From positions 1-64,000 of the forward strand of contig NZ_JAANBD010000029.1 in assembly GCF_011089885.1 (NCBI RefSeq): a stretch of 64,000 nucleotides of DNA. Reading direction: 5' to 3'. The notes beneath the pieces are model-generated. The model made no database searches. It worked only from the letters and a program-made list of their open reading frames with translations, and had not been told where the DNA came from. Every line of letters starts with the position of its first letter. Position 1 is the first letter of the stretch. Position numbers and translations under genes: made by a program. Below are positions 32,865 through 42,763 of this stretch, piece by piece. The stretch comes from Thioalkalivibrio sp. XN279 (GTDB lineage: Bacteria > Pseudomonadota > Gammaproteobacteria > Steroidobacterales > XN24).

Positions 32865-35215
32865 CTGGTCTCCTGCGGCGGGTCGAGGCGGGTGCGCACC
32901 CCGTCCGGCAGCAGCAGCTCGGGCTCCAGCCCGGCGGCTGCAGCCCCGGGGATGCGCAGCTCGCCGCTGCGGCCGATGCCGATGATGTCGCCGGAACGAC
33001 GATCCCGCAGCAGCGCCACCGGGTTGCGGCCGGCATCCCAGCGGACGCGCAGTCCTCCGCCGGGCAGCCGCTCCGCTGCCGTGTCCGGCCCGGGTGCATC
33101 GGCCAGCGCAACTGGCGCCTGCGGCTCGATTCTTGCCGGCAAGGACTGTCGTGCAGTGCCCAGCGGGCTGGCCAGCTCGACCCGGTCGACCGAAGCCAGT
33201 TGCGCCGGCGCCAGCGGCACGAACCAGGCGAACTGTTCCTCGTCGGCATGCCGCGTATGCGGCACTCGCGCAGCGGCGAAGGAGAACTCGAATACGACGT
33301 TGCCATCAGCCCCCAGGCCGCGCAGCAGGTGCGGGCCAGGAGCGTCGGGCAGCAGCGGGCGCGCCTGAAGCACGAACGCGGGGTTCAGCTCGACGCCGCC
33401 GCCGTGCATCCGGCCCCACAGCAGCAGGCCGGACTCCATCGCAGCCGGCGCATCGGCCAGCGCCCCGGCCGGATCGCCGCTGTCGGCCAGCGTATCCGCC
33501 ACGCGCCACTGCAGTATGGCGCGATAGTTGTAATCGCTGGTCCAGCGCGGCCGGCAGTAGCCCATGTAGTCGAAGTAGCCGGCCGGGCCGCGCAGCAGCC
33601 CGTCGCCGATGCTGTAGCCGGGCACGCCGATGCCGCCGTCCGGATAGGGGAAATCCGGATCCTCGCCGTCGGCGTCGCCGCAGGGGGCATGCAGCCGGCC
33701 GAAATTGTGGGCGAGCTCGTGGGCCACCGTCTCTGCCGCGAAGGGCAGGCGGTCGTAGCTCAGGCCGACGCGCTCCGGACGGGAGGGTGAGCTCAGGACA
33801 TAGGCAATGCCCGCCACCGGGATGTCCTGCACGTCCGGCATGATGCCGTGGTAGTAGCGATCGCCGGCCGGCTCGGACGCGCGCACGGCGAGCAGGTCGC
33901 TGAGCAGGCCGCCGATCTCGTCCTGGTCGGTCAGGTCCCGGTCGGTCACGAAAGGCGTGCCGCGCACCTCGGCCTCGATAGAGTTCACCGGCAGCCAGCG
34001 GCGCGAGTTGAGCAGGAAGTCGTCGAGGTTCGAGGCGGAGATCTGCCCGGTGGCGCCGTGGCGCGAGGCCTCGATGGGAATGAACAGCACGCGCAGCGGC
34101 GGCGGCGCCTGCACCACCAGCGGCGCCTGGCCGGAACCGCGCGGGAAGCGCGTGTCTTCGCGCGACCCCAGCTCGATTTCCCCGGCCGGGTCAACGACCG
34201 CCTCGACCGCGACGCCGGGCTGCACCTCTGCGGGCGTCAGCTCGATGTTCCAGGTCTGGTCGAGCGAGGCGAGCGACGGCTCCATGGGCACGCCGACGGA
34301 CTGCGCAGGCAGAATGCGCTCCCACTGCTGTATGCCGTCGCGGAACAGGCGCACGCGCACGTCGGGAGCCAGCTCGTTCGGGCGCGAGGCGCTGACGATC
34401 ACCCGCAGCAGGCCCGGCCGGCCCGCCACGGCGGGAATATCACCGTCCGCCGTCTGGGTGGACTGGTTGAGCTGGATGCCGTCGATGGCAAGCGCCAGCG
34501 GCTCCAGGGCCACCGCCGTGAACGCCACGCTGCCGACGCTGTCGAGGGTGGCGCGCACCTCGTTCAGCCCCGCGGTGTCGCCGAGGGTCCAGGCTTCCAC
34601 GCGCGCGATCCCGCGGGCATCGCTGGTGGCATTGGTGCTGGAGAGGGTCCCGCCGCCCTGTACCACGGCAAACGTTACGCGGGCGCCGGCCACCGGGTTG
34701 TCGAAACGGTCGACCACGAGCACGGACGGCGGCCTGTCCACCGCCGCGCCGATATCGCCGAACTGCTCCTGGACACTGGCCGGCAGGACCTCCGCCGCGG
34801 GTCCGGCCTGCGCGGTGACGTTGAAACGCCGCTCGCTGCTGGTGCCCTGCAGGCCCGCGACCAGCGTGTTGACGCCGACACGGGTCCCGAGCACCCAGGT
34901 CGAAGGCCGGGCCCGCCCGTCGGCGCCTGTGGTCACGGTGGCGGGCGCTGCGGACGCGCCCGCCGGCTCCGCCCGGAACGTCACCACGGCGCCCGCCACG
35001 GGCGCGCCGCTGCCGTCGACGACCCTGACGACGGGCGTCTCGGCCACCGGCTGGCCCACCACGCCCGTCGCGCTGCCGGACGCATCGGCGACGAGCTGCC
35101 GCACCTCGCCGCCCCCGCTACCCCCGCCACAGGCGGACAGCAACAGGGCGAGTGCCAGCACGTTGAGCCGTGCCAGTCGTCTTGCCCCGGTCCGGACCGG
35201 TGTCGGGTTGTGCAT
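32861..35215 (-). CDS. Surface lipoprotein zinc metalloprotease with Ig-like domains
   Basis: 784-aa lipoprotein: signal peptide with lipobox LLSACGGG (Cys near residue 28), then a Gly-rich linker. Two Big-1-type Ig-like domains follow (about 45-130 and 135-235; VTTGADGRARPSTWVLGT and ATSDARGIARVEAWTLGD). A third beta domain around 250-350 resembles CARDB modules. The protease part holds a full metzincin site: His499, Glu500, His503 and His509 in HELAHNFGRLH, plus a Met-turn (YMGYC, Met551). The C-terminal 60 residues match the neighbouring lipoprotein. I use ATG 35215 because it directly begins the signal peptide; the frame is open to 35287. The metzincin zinc site is seen; the family (M66-like or other) is inferred. 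Confidence 0.85.
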   Translation of the reverse strand: MHNPTPVRTGARRLARLNVLALALLLSACGGGSGGGEVRQLVADASGSATGVVGQPVAETPVVRVVDGSGAPVAGAVVTFRAEPAGASAAPATVTTGADGRARPSTWVLGTRVGVNTLVAGLQGTSSERRFNVTAQAGPAAEVLPASVQEQFGDIGAAVDRPPSVLVVDRFDNPVAGARVTFAVVQGGGTLSSTNATSDARGIARVEAWTLGDTAGLNEVRATLDSVGSVAFTAVALEPLALAIDGIQLNQSTQTADGDIPAVAGRPGLLRVIVSASRPNELAPDVRVRLFRDGIQQWERILPAQSVGVPMEPSLASLDQTWNIELTPAEVQPGVAVEAVVDPAGEIELGSREDTRFPRGSGQAPLVVQAPPPLRVLFIPIEASRHGATGQISASNLDDFLLNSRRWLPVNSIEAEVRGTPFVTDRDLTDQDEIGGLLSDLLAVRASEPAGDRYYHGIMPDVQDIPVAGIAYVLSSPSRPERVGLSYDRLPFAAETVAHELAHNFGRLHAPCGDADGEDPDFPYPDGGIGVPGYSIGDGLLRGPAGYFDYMGYCRPRWTSDYNYRAILQWRVADTLADSGDPAGALADAPAAMESGLLLWGRMHGGGVELNPAFVLQARPLLPDAPGPHLLRGLGADGNVVFEFSFAAARVPHTRHADEEQFAWFVPLAPAQLASVDRVELASPLGTARQSLPARIEPQAPVALADAPGPDTAAERLPGGGLRVRWDAGRNPVALLRDRRSGDIIGIGRSGELRIPGAAAAGLEPELLLPDGVRTRLDPPQETR

Positions 35216-35348
35216 GGATCGGCCCTCGCTCTGCATCTCTGCGCGCCGGCGCTGGCGCCCGCTAAAATTTTCGCTGTGCGGACTCACGGGGATTCACCCC
35301 CGCAGCCTCGTGCCGGGGAGTATATCGGCAACCGGCGCGGGGCCGTGC

Positions 35349-35825
35349 TTAGGCGCGCAGCCGGGCCCGCAGCGCGCGCGTGGCGCGCAGGCCGAGCTGG
35401 GCCGGCAGCGGCAGCTGCTCCTCGTCGAGGCCGTCGAGGAAGTTCTTCACCCCGAGACCGAGCTCGGTGTCGCCCTCGATCACCAGCCGGCGCTGGAAAA
35501 ACAGCGTGTCCGGGTCTTCCAGGCCGGCCGCCATGAGGAAGAAATCCCATGACTGCCCGCGGATGGTGACGTCGGCGGGATGCGCCCGAGCGAGAACCTG
35601 GAGCCTCCTGTCGGCCAGCGCGACCGGCCAGCGCCATCCCGCGTCCGCCAGCTCCACCGCCAGGCACCGGCCCTCGAGGAAATCCAGCGCGCCTTCCGCC
35701 ACGCTGGCGCGGAACAGCTGTTCTAGGGCGAGCTCGAGGGGCCGCTGCTGCACGGGATGCGGCACCAGCCGCAGGGGCCTGGCCAGCAACGGCACGACGG
35801 TTTCGGGTCTCGGCAAGGGCAGCAT
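35349..35825 (-). CDS. ubiT: Ubiquinone biosynthesis accessory factor UbiT (SCP2-like)
   Basis: SCP2-fold lipid-binding protein of 158 aa. In E. coli UbiT (YhbT) is needed for oxygen-independent ubiquinone synthesis, probably by binding quinone intermediates. The sequence has the SCP2 pattern: ALEQLFRASVAEGALDFLEG, then DVTIRGQSWDFFLMAAGLED and DTLFFQRRLVIEGDTELGL, which is characteristic of UbiT. ATG 35825 is chosen; the open frame reaches 35876, but the added residues overlap the regulatory dyad. It is divergent from ubiUV with an FNR-type site between them, fitting joint anaerobic induction. Confidence 0.92.
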   Translation of the reverse strand: MLPLPRPETVVPLLARPLRLVPHPVQQRPLELALEQLFRASVAEGALDFLEGRCLAVELADAGWRWPVALADRRLQVLARAHPADVTIRGQSWDFFLMAAGLEDPDTLFFQRRLVIEGDTELGLGVKNFLDGLDEEQLPLPAQLGLRATRALRARLRA

Positions 35826-35875
35826 GAAGTCCTCCGCGCAGCCGCCCCAACATACCCCATCCCGGCGCCGCGGCA

Positions 35876-35889
35876 TTGACCTCCGTCAA
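35876..35889. promoter_or_regulatory. FNR/Anr-type dyad between ubiT and ubiUV
   Basis: TTGAC-CTCC-GTCAA is a perfect inverted repeat with the FNR/Anr spacing of 4 nt and one change per half-site from TTGAT-N4-ATCAA. A -10-like TATCCT lies at 35912-35917, exactly where a class II site centred at -41.5 would place it for ubiUV. On the other strand TATGTT (35849-35854) sits within one base of the same geometry for ubiT. One site could thus activate both directions under low oxygen. Confidence 0.75.
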
Positions 35890-35948
35890 AACGCCCGGCC
35901 TTTGCGGTGGCTATCCTGAGCGCCCTCGACCAGAACCCGGGGACCACC

Positions 35949-36944
35949 GTGGAACTGCTCTGTCCTGCCGGCAACCTGCCCTCGCTGCGCGCCGCCGTCG
36001 ATGCGGGCGCCGACTCCGTGTACCTCGGCTTTCGCGACGCCACCAACGCGCGGCACTTCGCGGGCCTGAACTTCACCGACAAGGACATCGTGCGCGGCAT
36101 CCGCTACGCCCACGACCATGGCTGCAAGGTGCTGATCGCCCTCAACACCTATCCCCAGCCCGACGGCTGGCCGCAATGGACGCGGGCAGTGGATCGCGCC
36201 GCCGAGCTCGGCGCCGACGCCCTGATCCTGGCCGACACCGGCTTGCTGGCCTACGCCGCCGAGCGCTGGCCCGACCTGGAGCGGCACCTGTCCGTGCAGG
36301 CCTCCGCCACCAGCCCCGAGGCGTTGAAGCTGTATCACCGGCTGTTCGGCATCAGCCGCGCGGTGCTGCCGCGCGTGCTCTCGGTGCGCCAGGTGACCCA
36401 GGTCGCCGCCCAATCCCCGGTGCCCGTCGAAGCCTTCGGCTTCGGCAGCCTGTGCGTCATGGTCGAGGGACGCTGCCTGCTGTCGAGCTACCTCACCGGC
36501 CGCTCGCCGAATACCTACGGCGCCTGCTCGCCCGGCTCACACGTGCGCTGGGAGGAGACGCCGCAGGGCCTCGAGTCGCGCCTGAACGGGGTGCTGATCG
36601 ACCGCTACGGCCCCGGCGAGAAGGCGGCCTACCCGACGCTGTGCAAGGGCCGCTTCTGCGTCGACGGCCACACCTACTACGCGCTGGAGGAGCCGAGCAG
36701 CCTGAACTCCATCGAGTTGCTGCCGGAGCTGTACCGCGCCGGCGTCGCGGCCATCAAGGTCGAGGGCCGCCAGCGCAGCCCGGCTTACGTGGCGCAGGTG
36801 ACAGCCGTGATGCGCGCCGCCATCGACGCCTGTGTCGCCGACCCCGACAACTTCCGCGCCACGCCTGCCTGGCAGGAAGCCCTCGCCGCCGTCTCCGAGG
36901 GCACGCAGACCACGCTCGGCGCCTACCACAGGTCATGGCAATGA
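35949..36944 (+). CDS. ubiU: Oxygen-independent ubiquinone hydroxylation factor UbiU (U32 family)
   Basis: Peptidase-U32-family 4Fe-4S protein that with UbiV hydroxylates ubiquinone precursors without O2. The 331 residues equal E. coli UbiU. The sequence begins (M)ELLCPAGNLPSL and keeps the U32 signature region EAFGFGSLCVMVEGRC with cluster cysteines. The later cysteines in YGACSPG and TLCKGRFCVDG are also present. I take GTG 35949, which reproduces the E. coli N-terminus and lies 3' of the predicted transcription start near 35924; an upstream GTG at 35907 would precede that start. The last bases overlap the ubiV start (ATGA). Confidence 0.95.
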   Translation: MELLCPAGNLPSLRAAVDAGADSVYLGFRDATNARHFAGLNFTDKDIVRGIRYAHDHGCKVLIALNTYPQPDGWPQWTRAVDRAAELGADALILADTGLLAYAAERWPDLERHLSVQASATSPEALKLYHRLFGISRAVLPRVLSVRQVTQVAAQSPVPVEAFGFGSLCVMVEGRCLLSSYLTGRSPNTYGACSPGSHVRWEETPQGLESRLNGVLIDRYGPGEKAAYPTLCKGRFCVDGHTYYALEEPSSLNSIELLPELYRAGVAAIKVEGRQRSPAYVAQVTAVMRAAIDACVADPDNFRATPAWQEALAAVSEGTQTTLGAYHRSWQ

Positions 36945-37867
36945 AACTCGCCCTCGGCCCGGTACAGTATTTCTGGCCCCGCCAGCGCATGTGGGCCTTT
37001 TACGCCGCCGCCGCCAACTGGCCGGTGGACGTCGTCTATCTCGGCGAGGTGGTCTGTCCCAAGCGCCGCGAACTGCGGCTCGAGGACTGGCTCGAGATTG
37101 CGGCCTGGCTGGAGGAATCCGGCAAGGAAGTCGTGCTTTCCAGCCTGGCCCTGCTCGAGGCCGGGTCCGAGCTCGGCGTGCTGCGACGCCTGTGCCGCAA
37201 CGGCCGCTTCATGGTCGAGGCCAACGACATGGCGGCCGTGAGCATCCTGGCCGAGGAATGCGTGCCCTTCGTCGGCGGCCCGACGCTGAACATCTACAAC
37301 GCCCGCACGCTCCAGGTGCTGGCGGCACAGGGCATGCGCCGCTGGGTCCTGCCCTTCGAGCTGTCCGGCGCCACCGCGGCGGGCCTGGTCGCCGCGGCGC
37401 CGGCGGACTGCCCCTGCGAGGTGCTGGGCTGGGGACGGATCCCGCTGGCGTGGTCGGCGCGCTGCTACACCGCGCGGGCCGAGGATCGCCCCAAGGACCA
37501 TTGCGACCTGGCCTGCCTCGAGGACCCGGACGGCCGGCTCATGAGCACGCGCGAGGGCGAACCCTTCCTTGCGCTCAACGGCATCCAGACACAGTCGGCC
37601 CTGACCCAGGACCTGGCCCCGCTGCTCGGCGAGATACGCGCGGCCGGCGTGCAAGTGCTGCGGCTCAGCCCGCAAGCACAGCACATGGACCAGGTCGTCG
37701 AGCATTTCGCGGCCCTGCTCGCCGGCGATCCCGATCCCGCCCGGCTGGAAGCGCTCGCCGCGCTCGCGCCCACCGGTACCTGCGACGGCTACTGGCGCGG
37801 CCTGCCAGGCTTTACCGGCGCCCGCCACGCGGGCACGGTGCCCACGCCCGCCCCCGCGCCGGCCTGA
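36941..37867 (+). CDS. ubiV: Oxygen-independent ubiquinone hydroxylation factor UbiV (U32 family)
   Basis: Partner of UbiU in a heterodimer that carries one 4Fe-4S cluster per subunit. 308 aa; E. coli UbiV is about 292. It opens MKLALGPVQYFWPRQRM. Expected cluster ligands are visible: the Cys in EVVCPKRRE, and three in ARCYTARAEDRPKDHCDLAC. LNGIQTQSAL and CDGYWRGLPG are also typical of UbiV. ATG 36941 overlaps the ubiU stop by 4 nt, so the subunits are coupled. The product ends 7 nt before the stop of the convergent phosphoribosyltransferase gene. Confidence 0.94.
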   Translation: MKLALGPVQYFWPRQRMWAFYAAAANWPVDVVYLGEVVCPKRRELRLEDWLEIAAWLEESGKEVVLSSLALLEAGSELGVLRRLCRNGRFMVEANDMAAVSILAEECVPFVGGPTLNIYNARTLQVLAAQGMRRWVLPFELSGATAAGLVAAAPADCPCEVLGWGRIPLAWSARCYTARAEDRPKDHCDLACLEDPDGRLMSTREGEPFLALNGIQTQSALTQDLAPLLGEIRAAGVQVLRLSPQAQHMDQVVEHFAALLAGDPDPARLEALAALAPTGTCDGYWRGLPGFTGARHAGTVPTPAPAPA

Positions 37868-37874
37868 GCGCGCC

Positions 37875-38525
37875 TCAGGCGGGCACCGCCTCCGGCCGCA
37901 GCAGGCGGCGCACCTCCTCGTCGGAGACGGCGCCGAAGTCCTGGTACCACGAGCCCACAGCGTAGAACGGCTCGGGCGTGGCCAGGCACACGACCTCCTC
38001 CGCATGCGCTTCCAGCTTTTCCACGACCTCGGCCGGCGCCACTGCGAAGGCGGCAATCACCCGCTCCGGGTCCAGCTGGCGCGCTGCTTCCACGGCCGCA
38101 TCCATGCTGGCGCCGGTGGCGGCGCCGTCGTCGACGATGATGACGCAACGATGAGCCAGCGCCGGGCGCGCGCGATCGCCCCGGTACAGGCGCTCCCGAC
38201 GCTCCAGTTCGCGCGTCGCCATGGAGACGACCTCTTCCAGCGCGTCGTGCCCGATGCCGGCACGGCGAATCACGTCCGGGTTGAGCACGCGAATGCCGCC
38301 GCTGGCGACGGCGCCCATGGCCAGCTCGGGATTGAACGGCACGCCCAGCTTGCGGATGTTGAGGATATCCAGCGGCGCATCGAGGGCGCGGGCCACCTCG
38401 GCGGCCACGGGCACGCCGCCGCGCGGCAGCCCCAGCACGATCACGTCACGGTCGCGATACTTGTCCACCAGCAGCCCGGCCAGCGCGCGGCCGGCGGCAA
38501 TGCGGTCCTTGATGGGGAGTTTCAT
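37875..38525 (-). CDS. Phosphoribosyltransferase-family protein
   Basis: Type-I PRTase fold, 216 aa. The PRPP-binding motif is VIIVDDGAATGASM and the upstream loop is GLPRGGVPVAAEVA, with LNIRKLGVPFNPELAMGAVA between them. This arrangement is characteristic of a group of stand-alone predicted phosphoribosyltransferases often found beside hydrolases or ubiquitous stress genes; the acceptor base is not known and no salvage function should be assumed. Its start ATG 38525 follows GGAGG (revealed on the minus strand as CGGAGGTCTGCC), a strong ribosome site. The stop is 7 nt from the convergent ubiV stop. Confidence 0.87.
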   Translation of the reverse strand: MKLPIKDRIAAGRALAGLLVDKYRDRDVIVLGLPRGGVPVAAEVARALDAPLDILNIRKLGVPFNPELAMGAVASGGIRVLNPDVIRRAGIGHDALEEVVSMATRELERRERLYRGDRARPALAHRCVIIVDDGAATGASMDAAVEAARQLDPERVIAAFAVAPAEVVEKLEAHAEEVVCLATPEPFYAVGSWYQDFGAVSDEEVRRLLRPEAVPA

Positions 38526-38988
38526 GGCAGACCTCCGGGTGCGGAAGGTTCACCTCAAGCTTGGACCCTGGACGGGCAAAAAGACAGCCAGAGTTCCGCT
38601 GCCCGGGCTGCGGAAAATCCCTAGCGACAGCCGTCGCGGCGCGGCCTATGTTCAAGCTGCACGCGAACGGATTCCAAGGCAGTGTGCAGCCCGGCCCGGT
38701 GCCGGTAGCCGACCCAGATCGGGTCCCGCGCACACGCAAGACCTGCAGCGCCCGGCGCTGGTCCGATTGCGGCACCGGTGCACGGCCATGCGCCCGGACA
38801 CCGCGCCGAGAACAGCCGCATAGCGGCCTCCGGCGCACCGCGGAGACATTCCGCGACAAGGTGAACCGAACGGCACGCATGGGGCCCGCACACCGCGAGC
38901 GAAAGGGGTCGGCGTGCCGGCCCCTTTCTTTATGGCCGGGCCGTAACCCTGCGGTATCCTGCAGGCCGTGTCGCACAAGGAAGCCCAG
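38526..38988. other. Gene-poor interval with possible small RNA
   Basis: This 463-bp gap separates the divergent phosphoribosyltransferase and slyX genes. I found no ORF with protein-like composition on either strand. It contains a small hairpin (GACCC 38711-38715 with GGGTC 38721-38725) and a strong plus-strand terminator at 38901-38928. Since nothing coding on the plus strand precedes that terminator, an unannotated small RNA ending near 38932 is possible. I could not match the sequence to 6S, tmRNA, RNase P or SRP RNA. Confidence 0.35.
38901..38928 (+). terminator. Isolated intrinsic terminator upstream of slyX
   Basis: GAAAGGGGTCGG (38901-38912) pairs with CCGGCCCCTTTC (38917-38928), one G-T wobble, loop CGTG, followed by TTTAT. 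The direction is plus: the other strand has no T-run. The only genes nearby on that strand lie downstream (slyX), so it must end a transcript that starts in the preceding 370 bp or comes from antisense transcription of the phosphoribosyltransferase gene. Confidence 0.7.
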
Positions 38989-39198
38989 ATGGCTGACGAC
39001 CCACGCTTCGACGAGCTCGAGCTCAAGCTGGCGTACCTGGAGCGCGCCAACCAGGAGCTGAGCGACGTGATCTACCGCCAGCAGCAGTCCATCGACCAGC
39101 TCGAGGCGCGGCTGGCCCGCCTCGCCGACCGGCTGCAGGCCCTCGAGCAGCGGCCGCGTGATTACGTGGCGGAAGAAGAGGCGCCACCGCACTACTGA
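38989..39198 (+). CDS. slyX: SlyX family protein
   Basis: Short coiled-coil protein of 69 aa. It has the SlyX pattern of a single amphipathic helix (DELELKLAYLERANQELSDV, then IYRQQQSIDQLEARLARL) and a polar tail ending in HY, as in E. coli SlyX. The molecular role of SlyX is unknown. ATG 38989 is chosen over GTG 38968 because AAGGAAG stands five bases before it. It stands alone on the plus strand, convergent with uup. Confidence 0.88.
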   Translation: MADDPRFDELELKLAYLERANQELSDVIYRQQQSIDQLEARLARLADRLQALEQRPRDYVAEEEAPPHY

Positions 39199-39247
39199 AG
39201 CGGACGCACCCGGCCGGCACGCTCAACGTGCGCCCTCGACCGGCGGG

Positions 39248-41167
<1,920 letters not shown>

Positions 41168-41290
41168 GGGGAATGTACGCAGTTTCGTGGACGATGGATT
41201 GTGTATTCTACCTTGACGACATTCCGGCCAGCGGTGGTGCCGGGGTCTTCGTGCGTCCCGGACAACGGAGCCCAGCCCAGGAGGCAAGTC

Positions 41291-41989
41291 TTGAGAACAG
41301 AGCTGACGCCCCTCGAAGCCCGCGTCATCGGCTGCCTCGTCGAGAAGGAAATCACTACGCCGGACCAGTACCCGCTGTCGCTCAATGCGCTGGTCACGGC
41401 CTGCAACCAGAAAAGCAACCGGGATCCCGTGCTGGACCTGGATGCAGCCGCCGTCCAGGGCGTGGTGGACGGCCTGATGAAGAAACACCTGCTCACGGAC
41501 CGCAGCGGCGGCGTCGGCGGGCGGGTCACGCGCTACCGGCACCGCTTCTGCAACTCGCATTTCAGCGAGCTCCAGCTGCAGCCGCAGGAGCTGGCCGTGC
41601 TGTGCGAACTGTTGCTGCGCGGCCCGCAGACGCCCGGGGAGCTGCGCAACCGCGCGGCCCGCATGGCTCCGTTCGCGGACGTGAGCGAAGTGGACGCGGT
41701 GCTGGCGCGGCTCGCCGCGCGCGAGGAACCGCTGGTCGCCTGCCTGCCGCGCCAGCCCGGCAAGCGCGAAAACCGCTGGATGCAGCTGTTCACGGGCGAG
41801 GCGCCGGAGACCGTCGCGCCGCCCCCGCCGCCCGAGGCGCACCGCACGCCCTTCGCCCCAGGCCCCGACGCCACCGACCTGGAAGCGCGGGTGGCCGAAC
41901 TCGAGGCAGAGGTCGCACGGCTGCACGCCCGCATCGACAGCTTCACCGGCGCTGCGCCCGCACAGCCGCAGCGGGACAGGGACGCGTGA
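41291..41989 (+). CDS. YceH family protein (DUF480), TTG start
   Basis: DUF480/YceH protein with two winged-helix domains, 232 aa. Residues 1-80 (LTPLEARVIGCLVEKEITTP, then QYPLSLNALVTACNQKSNRD) and about 95-165 (ELAVLCELLLRGPQTPGELR) match the family; a C-terminal coiled coil is near 200-220. The family's function is unknown; a DNA-binding role is suggested only by fold. No ATG or GTG fits the conserved N-terminus. TTG 41291 does, and has AGGAGG six bases upstream (41279-41284), so a TTG start is well supported. It is divergent from uup and overlaps the next gene by 4 nt. Confidence 0.88.
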   Translation: MRTELTPLEARVIGCLVEKEITTPDQYPLSLNALVTACNQKSNRDPVLDLDAAAVQGVVDGLMKKHLLTDRSGGVGGRVTRYRHRFCNSHFSELQLQPQELAVLCELLLRGPQTPGELRNRAARMAPFADVSEVDAVLARLAAREEPLVACLPRQPGKRENRWMQLFTGEAPETVAPPPPPEAHRTPFAPGPDATDLEARVAELEAEVARLHARIDSFTGAAPAQPQRDRDA

Positions 41990-42735
41990 GCGAAACACCC
42001 GCCACGGCGCTGCGCAGCGTCACGGTCGCGCGCCGCTTCTGCGGCCCGCCGGACTCGGGCAATGGCGGCTACACCTGCGGCCTGGTGGCCGCAGCGCTCC
42101 GGGGTGTCGTGGAAGTGACGCTGAAGCGTCCGCCGCCGCTCGAGCGCGAGCTGCAACTCCTGCGCACGCCGGATGGCGTGGCCTTGCTGGACGGCGAACT
42201 CACCATTGCCGAGGGGCGCCGCGCCACGCTGGCACTGCAACCGCCGCCCTGCCCGGGCCTCGCGGCCGCCACCGAGGCGTCGGCGCGCTATCACGGCCTC
42301 GAAGAACATGCCTTCCCGAGCTGCTTCGTCTGCGGCACCGGCCGCTCACCCGGCGACGGGCTGCGCATCTTCGCCGGTGACGCGCACGTCGACGGTCTCG
42401 TGGCCTGCCCGTGGAAGCCCGGCCCGGAACTGTGCGACGCCGACGGTCACGTACGCCCCGAATTCGTATGGGCGGCGCTGGACTGTCCCGGCGCCTGGGC
42501 CTGGCTCGAGGAACTGGAGCGACCGCTGGTGCTGGGCAAGCTCACCGCAGCGCTGGACGTGCCGCTGCAGGCCGGCCGGCCCTACATCGTCGGCGGCTGG
42601 CGGCTGGCGCGCGACGGGCGCAAGCACGGCGCCGGCACCGCCATCTGGAGCGCCGACGGGACCGTATGTGCCCGCGCGCAGGCCACCTGGATCGAGATCG
42701 ACCGGGCCCGCTTCGCGGCCGCGGGCAAGCAATAA
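41986..42735 (+). CDS. Unrecognised protein, probably hotdog fold
   Basis: 249-aa cytoplasmic protein starting at GTG 41986, which overlaps the yceH stop (GTGA). I do not recognise a named family. The N-terminal FCGPPDSGNGGYTCGLVA segment resembles the start of hotdog-fold thioesterase-like proteins, where the GNGGY-type loop precedes the long helix. A CFVCGTGR pair follows in the middle (about residues 113-120) and could bind a metal. The second half (RPEFVWAALDCPGAWAW, then GWRLARDGRKHGAGTAIW) looks like a second hotdog unit. A double-hotdog acyl-CoA thioesterase is a reasonable guess, but no substrate can be stated. Confidence 0.75.
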   Translation: MSETPATALRSVTVARRFCGPPDSGNGGYTCGLVAAALRGVVEVTLKRPPPLERELQLLRTPDGVALLDGELTIAEGRRATLALQPPPCPGLAAATEASARYHGLEEHAFPSCFVCGTGRSPGDGLRIFAGDAHVDGLVACPWKPGPELCDADGHVRPEFVWAALDCPGAWAWLEELERPLVLGKLTAALDVPLQAGRPYIVGGWRLARDGRKHGAGTAIWSADGTVCARAQATWIEIDRARFAAAGKQ

Positions 42736-42763
42736 GAGTTGACGTCACCCTGGGGGATAAGGA

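Noticed and set aside
36441-37867. UbiU and UbiV as secreted U32 peptidases
   Set aside because: The sequences match UbiU/UbiV including their 4Fe-4S cysteines and the ubiT neighbour; no signal peptide is present.
38600-38935. 6S RNA, RNase P RNA, tmRNA or SRP RNA in the gap before slyX
   Set aside because: I looked for their conserved cores and did not find them; only a generic sRNA possibility remains.
38561-39061. Open frame of 166 codons in the gap before slyX
   Set aside because: It runs through the terminator hairpin and into slyX in another frame, has no ribosome site and no protein-like pattern.
39199-39247. Terminator between convergent slyX and uup
   Set aside because: Only a 5-bp GCACG/CGTGC stem without a T-run is visible; too weak to list.
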